Assembly: GCF_900105245.1 (NCBI RefSeq)
Contig: NZ_FNSZ01000001.1
Span: forward strand, 6,446,001 to 6,510,000
DNA from: Streptomyces sp. 1222.5
Lineage (GTDB): Bacteria; Actinomycetota; Actinomycetes; Streptomycetales; Streptomycetaceae
Length of the DNA: 64,000 nucleotides
Direction: 5' to 3'
In this document: positions 9,086-20,297 of the stretch, in pieces
How the letters are laid out: each line of letters starts with the position of its first letter
Position numbering within the stretch: the stretch's first letter is position 1
Made by a program: the position numbers and the translations under genes
The notes under the pieces: generated by a model
What the model saw: only the letters and a program-made list of their open reading frames with translations
Told to the model about the DNA's origin: nothing
The model's database searches: none

Positions 9086-10033
9086 TCACTCCCACTGCCA
9101 GGCGATCCCCAGGATGCCCGGCCGTATACGCGGCTCGACGACGTGGACGCAGTGGTGCGGCTCGGTGATGGAGAGTTCCTGCCGGCCGTTGCGGGGAGCC
9201 GCAGCCGAGTGCTGGGTGAAGCGGTGGCAGCGCCCCGGCAGTGCGGCCGTCTCGAAGTGCACCTGGAGGGAGTACTGCCCGCCAGGGAGGTCGAAGCGGT
9301 TCAGGTACTCGCCGGAGACGCCGGCCGTGCCGTCCTCGACGCCGTACCGGAAGAGGAACGTGTCGCCGGAGCGGAGCCGGGTGCCGAAGAGCAGCTCGGC
9401 CACCAGGACGCCGGTGTCCTGGTCCCAGTGGACACGGCCCGTGCGGCAGTTCTCCAGCGCCCGCACCCGCATGTCGCGCGGGCTGCTGCCGGGGTCGCCG
9501 TGGTGCACGGCGAGGAACCGGTCGACGCCGTCGCGGTGGGCCCGCACGATGTGATGGGCCTCGCGTCCGGCCAGCTCGCGCCGGGCGCCGATCCGGACGT
9601 GTTCATGGTGGCCGAGGGTGTGCAGCCCGCCGTCCAAGGACCCGCCCAGCTCGGCCCGGAGCCGGTCCTGGACGTCCGAGGCCTCGATCAGGGAGCGGTA
9701 GGAGCGGCCCGCCGGGCGGCCGGCCGTCGCGCGGTCGTCGGACTCGGCGAGCAGCCGGATCAGTGACTCGTCCGGCAGGCGCAGGATCTCCTCCAGTGCC
9801 CGCACGGCCCGGAGTGACTCGGGGCGCTGCGGGCGGCGCGCCCCCTGCTGCCAGTAACTGAGACTGGTCACACCGACCTTGACCCCGTACCGCGACAGGT
9901 GGTGCTGGACGCGCTGGAGCGGCAGCCCGCGTGCGGCGATCGCGGCGCGCAGCGCCACGTGGAAGGGGCCGCCCCGCAAAGCTGTGTCCAGTTCCGCGGT
10001 GGGGAAGTCCGCGTGCTCTGTGGCATGCCGCAT
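9086..10033 (-). CDS. Putative XRE-like helix-turn-helix protein of unknown role
   Basis: 315 aa. I do not recognise a named family for the whole protein. Residues ~25-75 look like a divergent XRE-type HTH (VALRAAIAARGLPLQRVQHHLSRYGVKVGVTSLSYWQQGARRP), followed by a Leu-rich helix region. The C-terminal ~200 residues are beta-rich (FLAVHHGDPGSSPRDMRV, GVLVAELLFGTRLRSGDTFLFRYGVED) and could be a ligand-binding or all-beta domain. No signal peptide or membrane helix. It stands alone between a Rieske gene and uvrC, on the opposite strand to both. The predicted role is DNA binding, with modest confidence. Confidence 0.6.
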   Translation of the reverse strand: MRHATEHADFPTAELDTALRGGPFHVALRAAIAARGLPLQRVQHHLSRYGVKVGVTSLSYWQQGARRPQRPESLRAVRALEEILRLPDESLIRLLAESDDRATAGRPAGRSYRSLIEASDVQDRLRAELGGSLDGGLHTLGHHEHVRIGARRELAGREAHHIVRAHRDGVDRFLAVHHGDPGSSPRDMRVRALENCRTGRVHWDQDTGVLVAELLFGTRLRSGDTFLFRYGVEDGTAGVSGEYLNRFDLPGGQYSLQVHFETAALPGRCHRFTQHSAAAPRNGRQELSITEPHHCVHVVEPRIRPGILGIAWQWE

Positions 10034-10505
10034 GCCGAGGGGCCTCTCTGTGAAGTGTCACTACGGCTGGTCAGACCGTCTGCGCGGGTGTGGGCGCGGC
10101 CACACCCGTGAGCGCCATGGGCGCCCGTGGCCGTGCGTGTCGCGCCCCCGTCCGCGTGCACGCACCGCCCCGATTCCCGTGCATTGAAGCGTGTTGACCA
10201 GACACCGACAACACCTGGAACCCGCCCGCCGCACAGTCCTGGCCGGACAGCGGCCCCCGCGACGGGCGCCGAAGAGCCCGTGCGGGTTCGCCCGGACCGG
10301 GCCGAACGGCGCCGCGCCGAGAGCCGGAGGGAGAGCCGGACGGCCCCGGCATGGCCGAAACGCGCCGTTCGGAGGGCCGGCGCTCCCCTGGAAGGCTGCC
10401 CGGGAAAGACCGGGAAGCCCGCACCTCCCGGGCGGTGCAACGTGCCGGGCGGCCGTTGTCCACAGGCCCGACGCGGTGTCGGTGCGCGCCAGTAGGGTGT
10501 GAGAC
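10034..10505. other. Intergenic region, 472 bp, divergent HTH gene and uvrC
   Basis: No gene is supported. It must contain both divergent promoters. On the plus strand TAGGGT at 10493-10498 lies seven bases before the uvrC ATG. On the minus strand TTGTCGGTG (10199-10207) matches the first half of a PafBC box but the second half does not follow. The rest shows no repeats or hairpins of note. Confidence 0.5.
10493..10498 (+). promoter_or_regulatory. Candidate -10 box of leaderless uvrC transcript
   Basis: TAGGGT followed by seven bases and then the uvrC ATG at 10506. There is no Shine-Dalgarno sequence in front of the ATG other than within this box, which supports leaderless initiation. Confidence 0.45.
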
Positions 10506-12629
10506 ATGGCCGACCCCTCCAGCTACCGCCCCAGGCCGGGAGACATCCCGGACACTCCCGGGGTGTACAGGTTCCGCGACGAGCACCGCCGGGTGATCTA
10601 CGTCGGAAAGGCGAAGAGCCTGCGCCAGCGCCTGGCGAACTACTTCCAGGACCTGGCGAACCTGCACCCGCGCACCCGGACGATGGTGACGACCGCCGCG
10701 TCCGTGGAGTGGACCGTGGTGTCCACGGAGGTGGAGGCCCTGCAGCTGGAGTACTCCTGGATCAAGGAGTACGACCCCCGGTTCAACGTCAAGTACCGCG
10801 ACGACAAGAGCTACCCGTACCTCGCGGTGACGATGAACGAGGAGTTCCCGCGGGTGCAGGTGATGCGCGGTCACAAGAAGAAGGGCGTCCGGTACTTCGG
10901 CCCGTACGCCCACGCGTGGGCCATCCGGGACACCGTCGACCTGATGCTGCGGGTCTTCCCGGTGCGCACCTGCTCCGCCGGCGTCTTCAAGAACGCCTCC
11001 CGCACCGGCCGGCCCTGCCTGCTCGGCTACATCGGCAAGTGCTCCGCGCCCTGCGTCGGCCGGATCAGCCCCGAGGACCACAGGGAGCTGGCCGAGGAGT
11101 TCTGCGACTTCATGGCCGGCCGCACCGGTACCTACCTCCGCCGTCTGGAGAGGCAGATGATGGAGGCGGCCGAGGAGATGGAGTACGAGCGGGCCGCCCG
11201 CCTGCGCGACGACGTCGGGGCCCTGAAGAAGGCCATGGAGAAGAACGCGGTCGTGCTCGCCGACGCGACCGACGCCGACCTCATCGCCGTCGCCGAGGAC
11301 GAGCTGGAGGCCGCCGTCCAGATCTTCCACGTGCGCGGCGGGCGGGTGCGCGGCCAGCGGGGCTGGGTGACCGACAAGGTCGAGGAGGTCACCACCGGCG
11401 CCCTGGTGGAGCACGCCCTGCAGCAGCTGTACGGCGAGGAGACCGGGGACGCCGTGCCCAAGGAGGTCCTGGTCCCGGCGCTGCCCGAGCCGGTCGACCC
11501 GGTCCAGGAGTGGCTGACCGCCCGCCGCGGGTCGAGCGTCTCGCTGCGCATCCCGCAGCGCGGCGACAAGAAGGCACTCATGGAGACCGTCCAGCGCAAC
11601 GCCCAGCAGTCCCTCGCCCTGCACAAGACCAAGCGCGCCTCCGACCTGACCACCCGCTCGCGCGCGCTGGAGGAGATCGCCGAGGCCCTCGACCTGGACA
11701 GCGCCCCGCTGCGGATCGAGTGCTACGACATCTCCCACCTCCAGGGCGACGACGTGGTCGCCTCCATGGTCGTCTTCGAGGACGGTCTGCAGCGCAAGAG
11801 CGAGTACCGCCGCTTCCAGATCAAGGGCTTCGCCGGGCAGGACGACGTCCGCTCCATGCACGAGGTGATCACCCGCCGCTTCCGGCGCTACCTCGCGGAG
11901 AAGGAGAAGACGGGGGAGTGGACCGAGGGGAGCGGGGCCGACGGCGCGCTCGCCGACGGTGACACGGCTCTCACCGGCCCGGACGCGATCACCCGCGGCC
12001 TGGAGGAGGACGTGGTCGACGGCTCCCTCAAGGACGACGACGGCCGCCCCAAGAAGTTCGCCTACCCGCCGCAGCTCGTCGTGGTCGACGGCGGCCGGCC
12101 GCAGGTCGCGGCGGCCCGGAGGGCGCTGGACGAGCTCGGCATCGACGACATCGCCGTCTGCGGCCTCGCCAAGCGTCTTGAGGAGGTCTGGGTGCCGGAC
12201 GAGGAGGACCCGGTGGTGCTGCCCCGCACCAGCGAGGGCCTCTATCTGCTCCAGCGCGTCCGTGACGAGGCCCACCGGTTCGCGATCACCTACCAGCGCG
12301 CCAAACGCGCGAAGCGTTTCCGCTCCAGCCCGCTCGACGACGTGCCCGGCCTCGGCGAGACCCGCAAACAGGCGCTCATCAAGCATTTCGGCTCGGTGAA
12401 GAAGCTGCGGTCCGCCACAATCGAGCAGATCCAGGAAGTGCCCGGGATAGGCCGGAAGACGGCCGAGACCATCGCCGTGGCCCTCCTCCGGGCGGCCCCG
12501 GCCGCACCCGCCGTGAACACGGCGACCGGAGAGATCATTGAGGACGAGGAACCCGACACGACGGGGGGTTCCTCGGGGGAGCCCGTGACCGCGGGCGCCC
12601 CGGACGAACGACGGGGGCAGGAGACATGA
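10506..12629 (+). CDS. uvrC: Excinuclease ABC subunit C
   Basis: 707 aa. UvrC makes both incisions in nucleotide excision repair after UvrAB damage recognition. Domains in order: GIY-YIG nuclease ([21 protein letters not shown], residues ~19-40), the cysteine-rich [15 protein letters not shown] stretch, the UVR UvrB-binding helix pair ([21 protein letters not shown], ~225-245), the RNase H-like 5' endonuclease domain ([19 protein letters not shown]), and tandem helix-hairpin-helix at the C-terminus ([28 protein letters not shown]). A ~40-residue acidic insertion (around residues 465-515) interrupts the endonuclease domain, as in other streptomycetes. First gene of an overlapping set with rapZ, yvcK and whiA. 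Confidence 0.97.
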   Translation: MADPSSYRPRPGDIPDTPGVYRFRDEHRRVIYVGKAKSLRQRLANYFQDLANLHPRTRTMVTTAASVEWTVVSTEVEALQLEYSWIKEYDPRFNVKYRDDKSYPYLAVTMNEEFPRVQVMRGHKKKGVRYFGPYAHAWAIRDTVDLMLRVFPVRTCSAGVFKNASRTGRPCLLGYIGKCSAPCVGRISPEDHRELAEEFCDFMAGRTGTYLRRLERQMMEAAEEMEYERAARLRDDVGALKKAMEKNAVVLADATDADLIAVAEDELEAAVQIFHVRGGRVRGQRGWVTDKVEEVTTGALVEHALQQLYGEETGDAVPKEVLVPALPEPVDPVQEWLTARRGSSVSLRIPQRGDKKALMETVQRNAQQSLALHKTKRASDLTTRSRALEEIAEALDLDSAPLRIECYDISHLQGDDVVASMVVFEDGLQRKSEYRRFQIKGFAGQDDVRSMHEVITRRFRRYLAEKEKTGEWTEGSGADGALADGDTALTGPDAITRGLEEDVVDGSLKDDDGRPKKFAYPPQLVVVDGGRPQVAAARRALDELGIDDIAVCGLAKRLEEVWVPDEEDPVVLPRTSEGLYLLQRVRDEAHRFAITYQRAKRAKRFRSSPLDDVPGLGETRKQALIKHFGSVKKLRSATIEQIQEVPGIGRKTAETIAVALLRAAPAAPAVNTATGEIIEDEEPDTTGGSSGEPVTAGAPDERRGQET

Positions 12630-13642
12630 CCGAGCACGAGACACAGCCCACGGCGCCGCGGGATCGGGCGCACGGCGGAACGGGCGACGACGTCGTCCGG
12701 GACACGGCCGGGCAGGACACGGTTCAGGACAACGGAGCACAGGTGAGTACGGGCAGCGAGACAGCCGGAGCCCCCGAGGCGGCCATCCCCGAGCTGGTGA
12801 TCATCTCCGGCATGTCCGGAGCGGGCCGGTCGACGGCCGCCAAGTGTCTGGAGGACCTCGGCTGGTTCGTCGTGGACAACCTCCCTCCCGCGCTCATCCC
12901 CACCATGGTGGAGCTGGGCGCCCGCTCCCAGGGCAACGTGGCGCGGATCGCGGTCGTCGTGGACGTCCGCGGGCGCCGCTTCTTCGACAACCTGCGCGAG
13001 TCGCTGGCGGACCTGGAGGCGAAGAACGTCACCCGGCGGATCGTCTTCCTGGAGTCCTCCGACGAGGCCCTGGTCCGCCGCTTCGAGTCGGTGCGCCGCC
13101 CGCACCCGCTGCAGGGCGACGGCCGGATCGTCGACGGCATCGCCGCCGAGCGCGAGCTGCTGCGCGAGCTGCGCGGCGACGCGGACCTGGTGATCGACAC
13201 CTCCAGCCTCAACGTGCACGAGCTGCGCGCCAAGATGGACGCCCAGTTCGCCGGCGAGGAGGAGCCCGAGCTGCGGGCCACCGTCATGTCCTTCGGCTTC
13301 AAGTACGGCCTGCCGGTCGACGCCGACCTGGTGGCGGACATGCGGTTCCTGCCCAACCCGCACTGGGTCCCGGAGCTGCGCCCGTACACCGGCCTCAACG
13401 AGGAGGTCGCCGCCTACGTCTTCAACCAGCCCGGCGCCAAGGAGTTCCTCGACCGGTACGCCGAGCTGCTGCGGCTCATCGCCGCCGGGTACCGGCGCGA
13501 GGGCAAGCGCTATGTGACCATCGCCATCGGCTGTACCGGCGGAAAGCACCGCTCGGTCGCGATGTCGGAGAAGCTCGCCGCGCGCCTCGCGGCCGAGGGC
13601 GTGGAGACGGTGGTCGTACACCGGGACATGGGACGGGAATGA
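12626..13642 (+). CDS. rapZ: RapZ-like nucleotide-binding protein (YvcJ family)
   Basis: 338 aa if translated from the ATG that overlaps the uvrC stop (ATGA). A second start, GTG at 12743 with GGAG upstream, would give 299 aa, closer to the family norm of about 285-300; the first 39 residues are polar and low-complexity. Walker A is GMSGAGRS (residues 62-69 in the long form), followed by [14 protein letters not shown] and the conserved C-terminal [13 protein letters not shown]. The family binds GTP/ATP; in E. coli RapZ adapts RNase E to small RNAs, in B. subtilis YvcJ affects competence. The role in Streptomyces is not established. Followed by yvcK with another ATGA overlap. Confidence 0.92.
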   Translation: MTEHETQPTAPRDRAHGGTGDDVVRDTAGQDTVQDNGAQVSTGSETAGAPEAAIPELVIISGMSGAGRSTAAKCLEDLGWFVVDNLPPALIPTMVELGARSQGNVARIAVVVDVRGRRFFDNLRESLADLEAKNVTRRIVFLESSDEALVRRFESVRRPHPLQGDGRIVDGIAAERELLRELRGDADLVIDTSSLNVHELRAKMDAQFAGEEEPELRATVMSFGFKYGLPVDADLVADMRFLPNPHWVPELRPYTGLNEEVAAYVFNQPGAKEFLDRYAELLRLIAAGYRREGKRYVTIAIGCTGGKHRSVAMSEKLAARLAAEGVETVVVHRDMGRE

Positions 13643-14733
13643 CGGAACGTACACGGCGGCTGAGCAGGCTCCGCCGGATGGTGCCGGAGGGCCGCTCGAG
13701 CCGCGCCACGGCCGAGTCGCGGACGGCGCGGCCCGTCGAGGCCCGCGGCGGCCGGCCCCGCCGGCGCGGCACCCAGCCCAAGGTCGTCGCGCTCGGCGGC
13801 GGCATGGGCCTGTCCGCCTCGCTCGCCGCGCTGCGCCGGATCACCGGTGACCTCACCGCCGTCGTCACCGTGGCCGACGACGGCGGTTCCAGCGGCCGGC
13901 TCCGCGACGAGCTGGGCGTGCTGCCGCCCGGCGACCTGCGCAAGGCGCTCGCCGCGCTGTGCGGCGACGACGACTGGGGCCAGACCTGGGCCCGGGTCAT
14001 CCAGCACCGCTTCCAGTCCCAGGGCGACCTGCACGACCACGCGGTCGGCAACCTGCTGATCGTCGCCCTGTGGGAGCAGCTGGGCGACCACGTCCAGGCC
14101 CTGGACCTGGTGGGCAAGCTGCTCGGCGCGCACGGGCGCGTGCTGCCCATGTCCGCCGTACCGCTGGAGTTGCAGGCCCTGGTCAAGGGGCACGACCCGG
14201 AGCGGCCGGAGGACGTGGACACCGTGCGCGGTCAGGCGACCGTCGCGCTCACGCCCGGTGAGGTGCAGTCGGTGCATCTGCTGCCGCACGACCCGCCGGC
14301 CGTGCCGGAGGCCCTGGCCGCGGTCCTGGACGCCGACTGGGTGGTGCTGGGACCCGGCTCCTGGTTCTCGTCGGTGATCCCGCATCTGCTCGTCCCCGAG
14401 CTGCTGGACGCGCTCACCGAGACCAAGGCGCGCAAGGTCCTCTCCTTGAACCTCGCCCCGCAGCCGGGAGAAACCGAAGGCTTCTCCCCGCAGCGTCATT
14501 TGGAGGTTTTGGGGCGACACGCCCCTAAACTCGCCCTGGACGTGGTGCTGGCCGACGAGGCCGCCGTGCCCGACCGTGACTCGCTCACCGAGGCCGCCAA
14601 GCGGCTGGGAGCCGCGGTCGAGCTGGCGCCTGTCGCCCGGACCGACGGAAGCCCCCGGCACGACCCGGAGCTGTTGGCCGCCGCGTACGACCGTATTTTT
14701 CGGATGCATGGAAGGATCGGCCCATGGCGATGA
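13639..14733 (+). CDS. YvcK/CofD-like gluconeogenesis factor
   Basis: 364 aa from the ATG at 13639, overlapping the rapZ stop. The first ~45 residues are basic and variable, then [19 protein letters not shown] opens the CofD-like Rossmann domain; [26 protein letters not shown] is the conserved substrate loop, and [18 protein letters not shown] is typical of YvcK. Family members bind UDP-sugars and affect gluconeogenic growth and cell shape in Bacillus and mycobacteria. Its 3' end carries a candidate promoter for whiA (14503-14531) and overlaps whiA by 10 bases. Confidence 0.9.
   Translation: MTERTRRLSRLRRMVPEGRSSRATAESRTARPVEARGGRPRRRGTQPKVVALGGGMGLSASLAALRRITGDLTAVVTVADDGGSSGRLRDELGVLPPGDLRKALAALCGDDDWGQTWARVIQHRFQSQGDLHDHAVGNLLIVALWEQLGDHVQALDLVGKLLGAHGRVLPMSAVPLELQALVKGHDPERPEDVDTVRGQATVALTPGEVQSVHLLPHDPPAVPEALAAVLDADWVVLGPGSWFSSVIPHLLVPELLDALTETKARKVLSLNLAPQPGETEGFSPQRHLEVLGRHAPKLALDVVLADEAAVPDRDSLTEAAKRLGAAVELAPVARTDGSPRHDPELLAAAYDRIFRMHGRIGPWR
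14503..14531 (+). promoter_or_regulatory. Candidate internal whiA promoter with WhiA-type GACAC site
   Basis: Inside the yvcK coding region, TAAACT (14526-14531) is a plausible -10, and GACAC (14516-14520) lies in the spacer just upstream of it. WhiA of Streptomyces is known to bind GACAC near target promoters and to control its own internal promoter in this position. The assignment is by motif and location only. Confidence 0.5.
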
Positions 14734-15713
14734 CGGCAGCGGTGAAGGATGAGATCTCCCGGCTCCCCGTCACCCGCACCTGCTGCAGGAAAGCGGAGGT
14801 CTCCGCCATCCTGCGGTTCGCCGGCGGCCTTCACCTGGTGAGCGGGCGCATCGTGATCGAGGCGGAGCTGGACACCGCGATGGCGGCCCGGCGTCTCAAG
14901 CGGGACATCCTGGAGATCTTCGGCCACAGTTCCGAGCTGATCGTGATGGCTCCCGGCGGGCTGCGGCGCGGCTCGCGGTACGTCGTGCGGGTCGTCGCCG
15001 GCGGTGACCAGCTGGCCCGTCAGACGGGCCTGGTGGACGGCCGGGGCCGACCGATCCGGGGTCTGCCCCCGCAGGTCGTGTCCGGGGCCACCTGCGACGC
15101 GGAGGCGGCCTGGCGCGGGGCCTTCCTGGCGCACGGCTCGCTGACCGAGCCGGGCCGGTCCTCCTCCCTGGAGGTGACCTGCCCCGGGCCGGAGGCCGCG
15201 CTCGCGCTGGTCGGTGCCGCCCGCCGGCTCTCCATCGCCGCCAAGGCCCGCGAGGTGCGGACCGTGGACCGGGTGGTCGTCCGGGACGGTGACGCGATCG
15301 GCGCGCTGCTGACGCGGCTCGGCGCGCACGAGTCGGTGCTGGCCTGGGAGGAGCGGCGGATGCGCCGCGAGGTGCGGGCCACCGCGAACCGCCTCGCCAA
15401 CTTCGACGACGCCAACCTGCGCCGCTCGGCCCGCGCCGCCGTGGCCGCCGGTGCCCGGGTGCAGCGCGCCCTGGAGATCCTCGCCGACGAGGTCCCCGAG
15501 CACCTCGCCGCCGCGGGGCGCCTGCGTATGGAGCACAAGCAGGCCTCCTTGGAGGAGCTGGGCGCGCTCGCCGACCCGCCGCTGACCAAGGACGCGGTCG
15601 CGGGCCGTATCCGCCGGCTGCTGGCGATGGCCGACAAGCGCGCGTCCGACCTGGGCATCCCGGGCACGGAGGCCAACCTCTCGGAGGAGCTCGCGGACAA
15701 CCTCGCGGGCTGA
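14724..15713 (+). CDS. whiA: Sporulation transcription factor WhiA
   Basis: 329 aa, matching the full length of Streptomyces WhiA. Begins [20 protein letters not shown]. The N-terminal half is a degenerate LAGLIDADG homing-endonuclease fold ([29 protein letters not shown]), the C-terminal part an HTH ([30 protein letters not shown]). With WhiB it activates cell-division and represses growth genes at the switch to sporulation septation. Its presence strongly identifies a sporulating actinomycete. The ATG lies 10 bases inside the end of yvcK. A perfect 13-bp hairpin follows. Confidence 0.98.
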   Translation: MAMTAAVKDEISRLPVTRTCCRKAEVSAILRFAGGLHLVSGRIVIEAELDTAMAARRLKRDILEIFGHSSELIVMAPGGLRRGSRYVVRVVAGGDQLARQTGLVDGRGRPIRGLPPQVVSGATCDAEAAWRGAFLAHGSLTEPGRSSSLEVTCPGPEAALALVGAARRLSIAAKAREVRTVDRVVVRDGDAIGALLTRLGAHESVLAWEERRMRREVRATANRLANFDDANLRRSARAAVAAGARVQRALEILADEVPEHLAAAGRLRMEHKQASLEELGALADPPLTKDAVAGRIRRLLAMADKRASDLGIPGTEANLSEELADNLAG

Positions 15714-15731
15714 CCACCTCACGTCAACACA

Positions 15732-15767
15732 CCGGTGCCGACGGCCACTTGGATCCGTCGGCACCGG
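15732..15767 (+). terminator. Terminator hairpin after whiA
   Basis: Perfect 13-bp inverted repeat (CCGGTGCCGACGG at 15732-15744, complement at 15755-15767) with a 10-nt loop, 19 bp after the whiA stop. It closes the uvrC-rapZ-yvcK-whiA unit. Confidence 0.8.
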
Positions 15768-15887
15768 CGCCTCCGGGCCGGGCCCACCGCCGTTTGCGTG
15801 TCCATGAGGCGCTCTTGACTCCATCATCGAGTGACATGAGCCTGGCAACCTGTTCGCCGCCGTGGCGGACCACCGCTAGGGGGGTTC

Positions 15888-18842
15888 ATGAGACACAGGG
15901 CGAGATCGATCCTCGCTGTCGGCGCGCTTCTCATCGGCGGAGCGAGCCTTGCACCCGTAGCCCAGGCACAGAGCGGAAACCCGGCGAAGTCCGACCAGGA
16001 CGAGGTCAAGGTCTTCCGCGCCGACGTCACCAAGCAGCAGGTACCCCTCCTGCTCAAGGCCGGCCAGGACGGCCACGAACTCGGCGAGCGGGCCGCGGCG
16101 CGGGGGAGGACCCGGGTCGAGGTCTACCTCACCGACGAGCAGGCCGCGAAGCTCCGGAAGCAGGGCGTCGACCTCACCGAGCACACCCTCTCCGCGAAGG
16201 CGGAGGCACGCGTGGAGGGCGCCGCACAGGGCGTGTTCCGCCCGTACAGCGGGAGCGGGGGGCTCCGGCAGGAGATCCTCGCGGCCGCCCGGGCCAACCC
16301 CGGTCTCACCAAGGTCGAGTCCATCGGGAAGACCGTCGACGGCCAGGACATCCTCGCGCTCCGGCTGACCAGGAACGCCCGCAAGTCCACGGACGGCTCC
16401 AAGCCGTCCGTGCTGTACATGTCCAACCAGCACGCGCGCGAATGGATCACGCCGGAGATGACCCGCCGGCTGATGCACTACTACCTGGACCACTACCGGA
16501 CCGACAAGCGCGTCAGGAAGATCGTCGACTCGACGGAACTGTGGTTCGTGCTCTCGGCCAACCCCGACGGCTACGACTACACGTTCAAGAGCGCCGACAA
16601 CCGCCTCTGGCGCAAGAACCTGCGGGACGTCAACGGCGACGGCGCCATCAGCACCGGCGACGGCGTCGACCTCAACCGCAACTTCGCCTACAAGTGGGGC
16701 TACGACGACGAAGGTTCGTCCCCCAACCCCACCAGCCAGACCTACCGCGGCGCGAGCCCGGCTTCCGAGCCCGAGACCAGGGCCCTCGACGCCTTCGAGA
16801 AGCGCATCGGATTCACGTACGGCATCAACTACCACTCCGCCGCCGAGCTCCTCCTCTACGGCGTCGGCTGGCAGGTGGCCACCCCGACCCCGGACGACGT
16901 CCTGTACAAGGCACTCGCCGGCACCCCCGACAACCCGGCGATCCCCGGCTACCGTTCGCAGGTCTCCTCGGAGCTGTACACCACCAACGGCGAGGCGGAC
17001 GGCCAGGCGTCCAACGTCAACGGGATGGCGATGTTCACCCCCGAGATGTCGACCTGTCAGACCGCGTCGGACGTCGACCCGGACGACGCGTGGAAGGCCG
17101 CGGACTGCCGGTCGGTCTTCAACTTCCCCGACGACGAGAAGCTGATCCAGCAGGAGTTCGCCAAGAACGTCCCGTTCGCGCTCTCCGTCGCGGAGACCGC
17201 CGCGCACCCGGACCGGCCGGTCTCCCCGGTCGGCCTGAGCGCCGCCGACTTCACCCCGGCCGCGTTCACCACGTCGTACTCCCGGGGCGCGGACCAGCAG
17301 GTCTCGGTCGTCGTGCGCAAGGCGATCCGCGACAAGGAGCTCAAGTACCGCGTCAACGGCGGCCGTGTCCGCGACCGGGCGCTGAGGCACTGGAAGGGCG
17401 GCGAGGTCTACGGCGGCCAGGACGACCTCTACTTCGACGAGTACCGGGCCGCGGTACGCGACGGCGAGCCCGGCGACAAGGTCGAGGTGTGGTTCACCGG
17501 CAGGACGAAGGGCGGCAAGAAGGTCTCCGGCGCCCACTTCACGTACACCGTCACCCAGCGGCCCGGGGCGGACACCCTGGTGGTCGCCGAGGAGGGCGCG
17601 GCCGCCACGCAGGCACGCACGTACGCGGACGCGCTGAAGGCGGCCGGGCACAGGGCGATCGTGTGGGACGTGGCCACACAGGGCGTGCCGGACGCGCTCG
17701 GCGTTCTGAAGCACTTCCGTACGGTCGTGCACTACTCAGGCGCCGAGGGCCCGGGCAACCCCGTCCAGCTCCAGCTGCGCGCCTACCTCAACGAGGGCGG
17801 CCGGCTGATCGAGGCCGGCGAACTCGCCGGCGGCAGCGTCGACCTCGGCGACGGCACCCCGTCGGACGACTTCAGCCAGTACTACCTGGGCGCGTACAGC
17901 CGTACGTCGACGAAGGGGGCCACCGGCTTCACCGGGACGGGTGGCCTCGACGGCTTCAGCGCCGCCCTCGCCGACGCCCCCGGCAACCCGCTGGACAGGG
18001 CGGGCACGTACGGCGTCACCTCCGACGAGCTGCCGGCCTCCGCCTATCCGCAGTTCAGCAGCGCCGGCGCGGGCCGGTTCGCCGGGACCGTCAACCCGTA
18101 CGGGCCGTACTCCGGCTCGGGCATGGCCGCCGCCGTCCACACGGACGACGCCTACAAGCGCCTCACCCGCACCATCGACCTCACCGGTGTCACCGCTGCC
18201 GACAGGCCGGCCCTGAGCACCCGGCTGCTGTGGGACACCGAACCCGGTTACGACCACGCGGTGATCGAGGCGCACACTGTGGGCGCCGACGACTGGACGA
18301 CCCTGCCGGAGGCCTCCGGGGCCACGAAGACGGCCGTGCCGGCCGAGTGCGGGGCCGGATTCATGATCAACGAGCACCCGTGGCTCAAGCACTATCTGAC
18401 GCTGTCCGGCAGCACCTGCGCCGCGAGCGGCACCACGGGCACCTGGAACAGCCTCACCGGCAGCTCCGCCGGCTGGCAGCAGGTGAGCTTCGACCTGAGC
18501 GCGTACGCCGGCAGGACGGTCGAGCTCTCCATCAGCTACGTCACCGACCCGGGCAGCGGCGGCCACGGTGTGCTCGCCGACGACGCCTCGCTCGTCACCG
18601 GCACCACGGCGAGGGACACCGAGGGCTTCGAGTCGTCACTGGGGGCGTGGAAGGCGGCCGGACCGCCGCCGGGCAGCCCGGCGGTGCTGAAGGACTGGAC
18701 GCGCACCGGAACCCTGTTCCAGACGTACGGAGCGGTCACCACCGGCGACACCGTGCTGCTCGGGTTCGGCCTCGAACAGGTGCCCTCTGCGGCCGATCGG
18801 GTAGCGCTGCTGAGGAAGGCGTTCACCTCGCTCGGCCGGTGA
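15888..18842 (+). CDS. Secreted zinc carboxypeptidase, M14 family, with C-terminal accessory domains
   Basis: 984 aa, preceded by AGGGGGG. Sec signal peptide MRHRARSILAVGALLIGG... ending in VAQA. Residues ~30-115 form a propeptide-like region. The M14 peptidase domain (~120-450) has its zinc ligands in N-Q-H182-A-R-E185-W and N-Y-H316-S, substrate-binding DLNRNFAYKWG and NPDGYDY. Residues ~470-580 are beta-sandwich; ~580-700 resemble a DJ-1/ThuA-like segment (VVHYSGAEGPGNPVQLQLRAYLNEGG); the end (~830-930) resembles the immune-inhibitor-A/MAM-type jelly roll (LSISYVTDPGSGGHGVLADD). It is far longer than single-domain carboxypeptidases (~320-450 aa). It degrades extracellular peptides. It stands alone between two hairpins. 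Confidence 0.88.
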   Translation: MRHRARSILAVGALLIGGASLAPVAQAQSGNPAKSDQDEVKVFRADVTKQQVPLLLKAGQDGHELGERAAARGRTRVEVYLTDEQAAKLRKQGVDLTEHTLSAKAEARVEGAAQGVFRPYSGSGGLRQEILAAARANPGLTKVESIGKTVDGQDILALRLTRNARKSTDGSKPSVLYMSNQHAREWITPEMTRRLMHYYLDHYRTDKRVRKIVDSTELWFVLSANPDGYDYTFKSADNRLWRKNLRDVNGDGAISTGDGVDLNRNFAYKWGYDDEGSSPNPTSQTYRGASPASEPETRALDAFEKRIGFTYGINYHSAAELLLYGVGWQVATPTPDDVLYKALAGTPDNPAIPGYRSQVSSELYTTNGEADGQASNVNGMAMFTPEMSTCQTASDVDPDDAWKAADCRSVFNFPDDEKLIQQEFAKNVPFALSVAETAAHPDRPVSPVGLSAADFTPAAFTTSYSRGADQQVSVVVRKAIRDKELKYRVNGGRVRDRALRHWKGGEVYGGQDDLYFDEYRAAVRDGEPGDKVEVWFTGRTKGGKKVSGAHFTYTVTQRPGADTLVVAEEGAAATQARTYADALKAAGHRAIVWDVATQGVPDALGVLKHFRTVVHYSGAEGPGNPVQLQLRAYLNEGGRLIEAGELAGGSVDLGDGTPSDDFSQYYLGAYSRTSTKGATGFTGTGGLDGFSAALADAPGNPLDRAGTYGVTSDELPASAYPQFSSAGAGRFAGTVNPYGPYSGSGMAAAVHTDDAYKRLTRTIDLTGVTAADRPALSTRLLWDTEPGYDHAVIEAHTVGADDWTTLPEASGATKTAVPAECGAGFMINEHPWLKHYLTLSGSTCAASGTTGTWNSLTGSSAGWQQVSFDLSAYAGRTVELSISYVTDPGSGGHGVLADDASLVTGTTARDTEGFESSLGAWKAAGPPPGSPAVLKDWTRTGTLFQTYGAVTTGDTVLLGFGLEQVPSAADRVALLRKAFTSLGR

Positions 18843-18992
18843 ACGAAACAGGTGAGCGGAACCCCCTCTCAGGGGTGCGGGAATGGGGTAGTCGACAGGT
18901 GAGCAGACCCGCTCACGAACGAGTGAAAGAGGCGCCGAAAACGGGCCGCAATCAGTAATGAATACGGGCGAAACCACAGTCGATCCCTGGTG

Positions 18993-19020
18993 TTCCGTAC
19001 CCCTACCGACGGGTACGGAA
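18993..19020 (+). terminator. Hairpin between M14 peptidase gene and gap
   Basis: Perfect 10-bp arms TTCCGTACCC (18993-19002) and GGGTACGGAA (19011-19020), 8-nt loop. It could terminate the peptidase transcript; being about 130 bp from gap it could instead be a regulatory palindrome. Confidence 0.55.
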
Positions 19021-19051
19021 CGCCTGCCCTCTATGCGGCATCTCGATGTCA

Positions 19052-20163
<1,112 letters not shown>

Positions 20164-20191
20164 TCGTCGAAGCAGGACCTTGAAGTGAGAG

Positions 20192-20231
20192 CAGGGCTCG
20201 GGCAGCGCACCGTCGCGCTGTCCGGGCCCTG
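20192..20231 (+). terminator. Hairpin between gap and pgk
   Basis: 17-bp stem (20192-20208 with 20215-20231) containing two G-U pairs and a 6-nt loop, 29 bp after the gap stop. It could terminate or attenuate gap transcription before pgk, or stabilise the 3' end of a gap mRNA. Confidence 0.65.
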
Positions 20232-20297
20232 TCCTACGCCCGGACCACGTCCTCTTACGATCAGGTGCACCACGAGCCCTCCTCAGGAGTCCACTCA

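Noticed and set aside
10182-10208. Possible PafBC promoter on the minus strand before the HTH gene
   Set aside because: TTGTCGGTG matches the first half, but eight bases later the sequence is ACACGC, not TAN3T.
10071-12740. 889-codon minus-strand open frame opposite uvrC
   Set aside because: Same antisense artefact; uvrC on the plus strand has all family motifs.
13476-14222. Minus-strand open frames across rapZ/yvcK
   Set aside because: High-G+C antisense artefacts with Arg/Ser/Pro-rich translations and no start signals.
15749-18958. 1069-codon plus-strand frame overlapping the carboxypeptidase
   Set aside because: Arg/Gly/Pro-rich shifted-frame translation; the M14 frame has signal peptide and zinc ligands.
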